A program made the translations under genes and the position numbers. Below are positions 56,805 to 64,000 of a stretch of 64,000 bases of DNA, piece by piece. The stretch is from assembly GCA_039707655.1 (NCBI GenBank), contig CM077673.1:268812288-268876287 (forward strand), read 5' to 3'. How positions within the stretch are numbered: the stretch's first letter is position 1; each line of letters starts with the position of its first letter. The stretch is from Elymus sibiricus. Lineage: Eukaryota > Streptophyta > Magnoliopsida > Poales > Poaceae. The notes under the pieces are model-generated. The model worked only from the letters and a program-made list of their open reading frames with translations, made no database searches and had not been told where the DNA came from.

Positions 56805-59190
56805 GGGCAGCGCTAGGGATCAGACTACTGATCTCTTGCTCCCATCAGACTAGTTGAGCACCGTAGGATCAGAAGCACTGTAGCCGTCCAATATGCTAAT
56901 ATGGCCCACACATAGTTTGTTGGTTTGAATCGTTAATTAATTGCTCCTGTAATCCTTCCGCTAAACACGTCCGCTACAGATGCCAACTACCGTTGCTTCC
57001 TAATTCACTGCTTCCTAGATTGAGTAGAGTTGCTTCCGAATTCACTGCTTCCTAGATTGATTAGAGTTGTTTCCTAACAGTTTTACTATATTCCTAATTC
57101 ACTGCTTCCTAGATTGAACGTGTGCATCAACATATGGTAGATTCATTACATGGCCGTTAGACAAAAATTGCTTCCCATAAATCACGTCAAATATCCTTTA
57201 TTATAAAAAAACTGGTAAATTTTGATTTGCTTCCAACAAACAGATATAAGAAAATAATTATTATTCAAGATGCATTTTGTTCATCCCAACATGCTTATGT
57301 GGCATGGAAGCGTCATTCTTTATCTATAGAAGCATCATTTTATGTGTTTGATGATAACTCATTTATTCATATTTATCGAACATATTTTTAGAAACATTTT
57401 CACATCGACAGACTCATTATTTATATGCTATATGGTAGCATTTCGATGATCTACAAATACATTTTGGTGTAGCAGAAAGAATACTTGCTTTTGATGGAAG
57501 CATTTACTTTTGGCAAAATACATTGTACAGAAGCATAACAAGGATATACACATGCACAAATTTAATCGATAAGAACAATATACCCTTTTATTCCTGAACA
57601 ACAATAATTTCACTTCTGCGCAGGCAGCATCACTGCACATTGAACTAGCCGATCATGCGTGAGCTCCACGTGTGCCGCGAGTTCTTCGTCGTCAACAAGG
57701 CAACCACCAAGAAACAACCGTGCCTAGAGGCTGCATCGCAGTGGCCATTGTGCTGGAAATGAAGAAGCATGACTAAACCGAGCGTCACAAAATGTCTGTA
57801 CAACAGAAAGATCAGTGACAAACATTTAAACACAGATTAGTACCATTTGTCGAAACTAATATTTTGCTGTAAGAAGCAAAATGTATGTATACCAATATCA
57901 ATAAAAAATTAGGGGCCTTCCCTACCATGTTGTTAAAAACAATATCAGTAAAAGAAGCAACACTAGCCATGGTTGAAGCACACAGTGGAATTGGTTGGAT
58001 CAAAATGTCTATATAATAAAAGAAGCATACATGGGCAATGGTTGTAGCAAAGTTTACTATCATGGAAACATATACAAAAAAAGGTTCACTGAAATGTATG
58101 TACAACAACTATAGTCAAAGAAGCAACACCGATCGTGGTTGGAGCGTACACTAATACTGATTGAAGCACAAACAAATATTAGTTGAAGCAGAATGTATAT
58201 ACAATAAAATAAGGGCACAGTGGCAATGGCTGAAGCATAAATTCACTACCATGGATATCTATGCAAGAAATAAGGATAAAAGGCAGGGAGGCCACTACCG
58301 TACAAGCTCGACATGAGTTAGGATACCTTGCTACCTTCCATGTGCTGCTTGTAATCCGAGAACATAACCATGCAACATAGGAAGAAAATCCTTTGAATAA
58401 ATACAACAAAATGGGGGGAGACATCTAGAATGCTTACAAGGCAATGTTTACAACAGAAATGCAAAACGAAGAAGCAGTTTTCATAGAAGCAACTATTTAA
58501 ACAGGAGAAGCATATGAACTAAAAATTCAGAATTACCATCATCAGTATGATCTCAACCCGACCCATATTAGATGGGAGCATAGAAATTGAACTACAAGAT
58601 CTGAACATAAAGGAATCATAAGCTAGCAGAGGAGATGATAGGTGAAAGGAGATTTCGTACAGAGTACCGAGGGTCTTGTCGCCGTTGTGATGAAAGAAGA
58701 CATCCAGGCACCTGCAGCAGCAACCTTCGCCTCGCCGCGCCGCCGGAAAGCCTCCCCTTGTCCTGGTGTGCGGTTGTTGAAGGCCAACACAGAGTGCTAG
58801 ATCGGCGACGGCGTAGCAGCGTGGGGATGGATGAGCATAATCTCGGCAAGATCTTTACCTGGGCTTAGGGTGGAAGATGTGTACTGGAGAGAAAGGCATG
58901 GAGGTGGGCTTGTCGACGACTCGATGGAGAACGGCATATGTGTGATCTGGATCGAAAGTGCGGAATAGACGGAAGTGACGGGCCTGGAGGAATAGGATGC
59001 GGGGTTGTGGGAGGTGGAAGCAGCAGATTAATTCTAGGAGGGAGGACCAGCGCGAGAAATTAGGGAAGAGTTATGGGAGGTTGCAACGGAATTCGCTACA
59101 ACATCACGACCCTCGGATAAAACATAATCAATGACAATCGATTGGTCTGGCGATTTCTTTCCATCAGACGTATCATGAGAAGCGTTTCCC
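56805..59190. mobile_element. Mutator-like non-autonomous element, 2386 bp
   Basis: Flanked by the 9 bp duplication TTGAAGTTT (56796-56804, 59191-59199), the hallmark length for Mutator-like elements. The ends are GGGCAGCGCT and AGCGTTTCCC, so only short imperfect inverted repeats (GGG-A-CGCT). Element A at 31912-31940 shows the empty site. No transposase. The interior is dense in GAAGCA (right half) and TGCTTC/GCTTCC (left half). A short frame at 58635-58868 is GC-rich and could be a captured fragment, but I cannot name it. Confidence 0.85.
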
Positions 59191-59199
59191 TTGAAGTTT

Positions 59200-61089
59200 T
59201 CAAGTTTTGGGTGAGATCACGATGGATGAAGGAATAAGGAGTGAAAAGAGCCTAAGCTTGGGGATGCTACAGCACCCCCAAGATATATCCAAAGAGAAAC
59301 AAGCAACTAAGCTTGGGGATGCCCCCGAGTGGCATCCCCTCTTTCTTCTAACAACCATCGGTATTTTACTTGGAGCTATATTTTTATTCGTCACATATCA
59401 TGAGTTTTGCTTGGAGCGTCGTGTATCATTTGAGTCTTTGCTTGCTTTGCTTTTTAGTTTTTCACAATTATTCTTGCGGGACACACCTATTTGAGAGAGC
59501 CAAAATTATGCTATGATTTGTTAGAATTGCTCTATATGCTTCAGTTAAAAATTTTGAGCTATGGAATTGCTCTTGTGCTTCACTTATATCTTTTTGAGCA
59601 CGGTGTGCTTTGAAATTTTTGTAGAAATACTCTCATGCTTCACTTAGATTAATTTGAGAGTTATTAAATTTTGAAGAAATCCTCTCATGCTTCACTTATA
59701 TTATTTTGAGAGATGAAACCTTTATGCTCATGTTCTTCACTTAAATCTGTTTGAGCTTATCAAAAGCAATGGCAATATATGAAACTAGTCCCAAAGTGAT
59801 AGATATTTAAGGGGGATATAATAAAAACTTTCATGAAGATCATAGAACAAATTAAACTTGATTCATTGGAATAGTTTTGAGACATGATGATAGTGATATG
59901 TGAGTCATGTTGGTGAGTAATTATGCTTTAGTAAGAATATTGGTGTTAAGGTTTGTGATTCCCTATGCAAGTACGAAAGTCAATAGTTATGCAATGAAAT
60001 TATATGCGACTTATGGTGCATTATTCGGTGTTAGTTATGCTCAATGCCCGTTTATGTGAATTTTCGTTTCTTGGTTGGTTTCTTCTTAATCTATTTGCTA
60101 GCCTCTACTTGTACTAAGTAGAAATACTACTTGTGCATCCAAAATCCTTAAACCCAGTTTTGCCTTATGAGTCCACCATACCTACATATATGCGGTATTT
60201 CCATGTCGTTCTAAGAAAATTTGTATGTGCCATCTCTAAATTTCAAAATAAATTTCCTTTTTGTGTGCTCGTACCGCTCATGAAACGGTAGGGGGTTTCC
60301 AATATTTTTCCATGCTAGATGTGTTATTCTCAAGATAAGTGTTTATTCACTTGTCATTACACGATAGTACGGCGGTAATAGGGATGCCCAGTCCAGAAAT
60401 GAAAAAAAAAGAAATTTACTTTATGTTGTCAAATAATAAATTCCTTGGAAAGCGTTGGTATGGAAGGCAACCATGGAAACGGCCAGCCATGGATTGTGAA
60501 AGAATGGTGGAAAAAGGAATAAACTTTACTTTATATTTGGAAACCGCCTATGATATATCTAGCATGGAAAGTATTGTGAACTACTTTGTCGTTTTCGTTG
60601 ACAGAAAAGGCATGCCACTCAAAATATTTTTCTCTCTCAATTTAAACCTTGAGCTCTGGCACCTCTACAAATACCTACTTCCCTCTGCGAAGGGCCTATC
60701 TATTTACTTTATGCAATTTTTATTTTTATTTGAGTCTCCATCTACTCTTATAAAACACCAACTAGGGGCACTATGATCATACTTGTGCATTGGATGTAGC
60801 TAATATTTGAGTGTGTTTCATGAATGGATCAATGATTGAGCATGATGGGCTAGGGATAACTTTCTTTAGTGTTGATATTTTGAAAGACATGGTTGCTTGT
60901 TGGCATGCTTGAGTATTAAAGTCTTTATGTCAAAACTAGACTATTGCTTTGAACCATCTAGAAGTCCAAATGTCCATGCTACAAAAGAAAAGAATATGTG
61001 ATGAACATGTTAGGCAGCATTCCACATCCAAAATTTTGTTTTTATCATTTACCTACTCGAGGAGGAGTAGGAATTAAGCTTGGGGATGC
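59200..61089 (+). other. non-coding internal 3' region of element B
   Basis: Colinear with 10440-12330 of element C in inverse orientation. AAGCTTGGGGATGC occurs at about 59251, 59310 and, as the polypurine tract, 61076-61089. TGCTTCACTTA repeats lie at about 59570-59750. Confidence 0.85.
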
Positions 61090-62161
61090 TGATACGTCTC
61101 CAACGTATCTATAATTTTTGCTTGTTCCATGCTGTTATATTATCATTCTTGGATGTTTTACAATCGTTCTATAGAAACTTTATATCATTTTTTGGGACTA
61201 ACCTATTGACATAGTGCCAAAGTGCCAGTTGCTGTTTTTGCTTGTTTTTTACTTCGCAGAATATCAGTACTAAACGGAGTCCAATCGCGGCAAAACTTTT
61301 TGGAGAATTTTATTGGACCAGAAGAAGGCCAGTGGGCCAAAGAAGTAACCAGAAGGGAGCCCAGGCCGCCCACAACCCACCAGGGCGCACCAGGGGCCCC
61401 GGGCATGCCCTGATGGGTTGTGGCCGCCTCGGGAATCCCTCCACCACCTCTGAGCTCTATAAATACCCAAATATTCCAGAAACCCTAGGGGAGTCGACGA
61501 AAAATACATCCAGCCGCCGCAAGTTCCAGAACCACGAGATCCAATCTAACACCATTACGAAGGGGTTCATCATCCTCATTGGTGCCTCTCCGAGGATGCG
61601 TGAGTAGTCCACCATAGACCTACGGGTCCATAGGCAGTAGCTAGATGGCTTCCTCTCTCTCTTTTGATTCTCAATACAATGGTCTCTTGGAGATCTATTT
61701 GATATAAACTTTTTGCGGTCTGTTTGTTGGGATCCGATGAATTTTGAGTTCATGGTCAGTTTCTATCCATGAATATTATTTGAGTCTTCTTTGATCTCTT
61801 ATACGCATGATTACTTATAGCCTCGTATTTCTTCTTCGAATTTTTGGTTTCGTTATGCCAACTAGATCGATTTTTCTTGCCATGGGAAGAGGTGCTTTGT
61901 GATGGGTTCGATCTTGCGGTGTCCTCTCCCAGTGACAGAAGGGGCAGCAAGGCACGCATGTATCGTTGCTATTAAGGATAACAAGATGGGGTCTATTCCT
62001 ACATGAATAGATCTTGTCTACATCATGTCACCGTTCTTATTGCATTACTCCGTTTTTTCAAAAACTTAATACACTAGATGCATGCTGGATAGCAGTCGAT
62101 GTGTGGAGTAATAGTGGTAGATGCAGGCGGGAGTCGGTCTACTAATCTTGGACGTGATGCC
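61090..62161 (+). repeat. 3' LTR of element B, truncated
   Basis: Starts TGATACGTCTCCAACG after the polypurine tract and aligns with 53266-54332. It stops at GTGATGCC (62161) and continues directly as Gypsy RT-linker sequence on the other strand. Confidence 0.93.
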
Positions 62162-64000
62162 AAAAGAGGCCCTGCGATGAGGCCCTGTTGAAGCCCAGGA
62201 TGTTGACGCAGACGCGCAGCCTGCCGTCGGGGACGGCTGCCACACCGGGCGGCGCAGGGCGATGCTCGCCGCGTAAGGCCTGCGCCTCCTGAAGCTCCCT
62301 GATTGCGTTGGTGATGAACTCTCTTGTTCCTGGCGCCTCGCGCCTTGCTTCTTGCTTGTGGGGGCGCGCGTCGAAGCGCGCCTCCGAGTGGTGCCCGAGC
62401 ACCTCCCCCGTCGCACCGGTCAGGTCGGTAGCTTTCCAGGTGGAAGCCCTCGAGCCTGCCCTGAGGGAGGCGCTGGGCGCGCCTTCCTATGCGAGAGGGG
62501 GAGGCGCCCCAGCGGCGGACGCAGGGCCTGAGACGCCAGCGGTGGAGGTCCCAGCCCCCTGGCGGCTCTTGGGGAGGAGCTGCTTCTGCTTCTTGCGGGT
62601 GTCCTCGGGAGACAAGACGTTGCCCTCGTCGTCAGAGTTTTCGACCGCCACGGCCTGGTAGGCGCGTTCGAGGGAGCAGACTGCATCCTTCTCGTCGCAG
62701 GCGACCGTGATGACGCCGCTGCACCCTAGCATCTTGAGGACGTTGTAGCCATGGTGGACCGCCGCCATGAACTTGGCGAGGGCAGGGTACCCAAGGATGG
62801 CATTGTATGGGAGGCCGATGTGAGCAACATCGAAGTCAATGAGCTCAGGCGGTAGTTGTCGCGCCTGCCGAAGGTGACTCGGAGGCGCACCTGCCCAAGT
62901 GGTGTGGTGGAGCCGTTAGTCACTCGTGAGAAGGGCTTTGTCGGCATGAGCTAGTCATAGGGCACCTGGAGCGTCTCAAAAGTCTCGACATAGAGAACAT
63001 TGAGCCCGGCGCCGCCGTCGATGAGGGTCTTGGTGACGAGGACATTGTTGATGGTGGGTGTGCAGAGCAAAGGGAGCACGCCTGCGGCGGCTGAGCACTT
63101 GAGTTGGTCCTTGGAGTCGAAGGTGATGGCCCACTTCGACCACTTGAGGGGACGTGTGGCCTCGAGCTTCGGGAGGGCGGCGTTCACCTCGCGAGAGAAC
63201 TGCTTGAAGATGCGGTGTGAGGCTGGGGCTTGAGCCCCTCCCAGGATGCAGGCAACCGCACGGGGCTCCTGGAAGCCCCCAGCCCCATCGTCCCGCCGGT
63301 CGTCTTCGTTCCTCCTTGGTGGCGGCGGCCTCCCGGGGCTCGTCGCGCCAGGGTCCGTCACGAGGCTCGCCAGCGGTCATCGCGAGGCTAGTCACGCCAG
63401 TCCTGTCGTGAGTCGCGGTTGTCCCGACGGCCTCCGTTGCGGCCTCCTCCACGGCCATAACCACGACCACCGCGCTCGGGGCGACGACCGAGGCGCTCGT
63501 CGCGGAGCTCCCTGAGCTCTTGGCAGTCGCTGGTGCTGTGGGTGTTGGTGTAGTGGAAAATGCAGAACGGGCGGTTGCTCTTGAGGGGTTCTTCCTGGTC
63601 TCGTCCGCGCTTTGCCTCGGGCTCGGCTGTCAGAACGGTGGGGTTCTTGCATTTCACCTCCTTGGACTTGGCCTTCTTGTCTTCAAGGTTTGCCTCCGGA
63701 AGCTCACGGAGAGAAAGGCGGCCCGCCTCGGCCTTCGCGTACTTGTTCGCCAGGTTGAACATTTCCAGGGCCGAGCACAGGTCGTCGTGGATGGCGAGCT
63801 CTTCTCTCATCCTGATGTCCCTAACGCCATCAGTGAATGCCGAGATGATGGCTTCATCCGACGCCTTCGGGATCTTGAGGCGGACGCTCGTGAAGCGCTG
63901 TATGTACTTGTGCAGGGTCTCTCCCTCCTGCTGCTTCATGCGCCGCATGTCGCTCACCGCTGGGGGGGCGGTCCCGGGTGCCCTGGAAGTTGGCGGTGAA
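62162..64000 (-). pseudogene. Gypsy gag-protease-RT linker remnant (element H)
   Basis: Minus strand from the window edge: gag end (KQQEGETLHKYIQRF, IPKASDEAIISAFTDGVRD) with the FCIFHYTNTHSTSDCQEL knuckle-like motif. A Gly/Arg-rich stretch follows, then the protease with TLIDGGAGLNVLYVETF, and CNYN-type linker sequence (HHGYNVLKMLGCSGVIT). It ends with FITNAIRELQEAQAL and RLRVCVNILGFNRASSQGLF, the very start of RT. An in-frame TAG at 62951-62953 and a frameshift near 62858 kill it. The same family as 5287-6880 but with an intact DGGAG protease core. It is cut at 62161 by the LTR of element B. Confidence 0.85.

Larger units (their letters stand above)
53266..62161 (+). mobile_element. Athila/Sabrina-type Gypsy element B, 3' truncated
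   Basis: 5' LTR 53266-54840, gag-protease pseudogene, internal non-coding DNA with a Mutator-like insertion (56805-59190), polypurine tract, and 1072 bp of 3' LTR from 61090. The same family as element C in LTR length and coding content. The 3' end is lost at 62161, so the target duplication (left flank GGGCC) cannot be tested. Confidence 0.93.

Noticed and set aside
58635..58868. A captured host gene in the Mutator-like element
   Set aside because: 77 codons, Arg-rich, no family match from memory; equally open on the other strand. Left as an unsupported possibility.

Overview
The window looks like intergenic DNA from a large grass genome, most probably a Triticeae species (wheat, Aegilops, barley or rye). 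I recognise no host gene. Almost every base can be assigned to nested transposable elements: GC-rich Gypsy retrotransposons with ~0.85 kb LTRs, Athila/Sabrina-type Gypsy elements with ~1.6 kb LTRs starting TGATACGTCTCC, one Gypsy LTR of about 4.3 kb, one 12.8 kb CACTA DNA transposon and one Mutator-like insertion. All family statements rest on motifs and memory, not on a database search.

Layout. 1-5286 is a GC-rich Gypsy on the minus strand with its 5' LTR at 4419-5286. It sits inside a second, plus-strand Gypsy whose gag-protease-RT remnant is at 5287-6880 and whose antisense accessory gene is at 8608-17045. That gene is split by a 5.4 kb Athila-type element (8861-14278, target duplication CCTCC). 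Further copies of the antisense gene lie at 17416-20356 and 21470-23142, followed by LTR pieces. Two LTRs then meet in opposite orientation at 24285/24286, giving a ~630 bp inverted repeat. A long minus-strand LTR (24948-36361) is split by a complete non-autonomous Athila-type element (28792-35896, target duplication ACTGT). Its internal remnant runs to about 37707, where it joins another GC-rich Gypsy (37708-53265, minus).

That Gypsy hosts the CACTA element (39385-52169, target duplication ATG), which landed in a ~54 bp minisatellite. Another Athila-type element begins at 53266 inside the Gypsy LTR. It carries a Mutator-like insertion (56805-59190, 9 bp target duplication) and its 3' LTR is cut at 62161 by a minus-strand Gypsy gag-protease remnant that runs to the window end.

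Most interesting biology. (1) The GC-rich Gypsy family carries an accessory gene antisense to gag-pol, with its own TATA box and a short intron conserved in four copies. The antisense orientation would protect that intron during retrotransposition. (2) The CACTA element has three divergently preserved genes: a 7-exon gene for a TNP1-like/Ulp1-protease fusion that reads open, a two-exon gene for a small coiled-coil protein with a C-terminal membrane anchor that also reads open, and a TNP2-type transposase that is clearly dead. The first gene and the right-hand gene block each have a TATA box next to a block of the element's subterminal repeats. (3) The inverted LTR pair could give hairpin RNA. 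Nesting order by inference, oldest to youngest: GC-rich Gypsy copies; then the long-LTR element and the Athila-type elements; then CACTA and the Mutator-like element.
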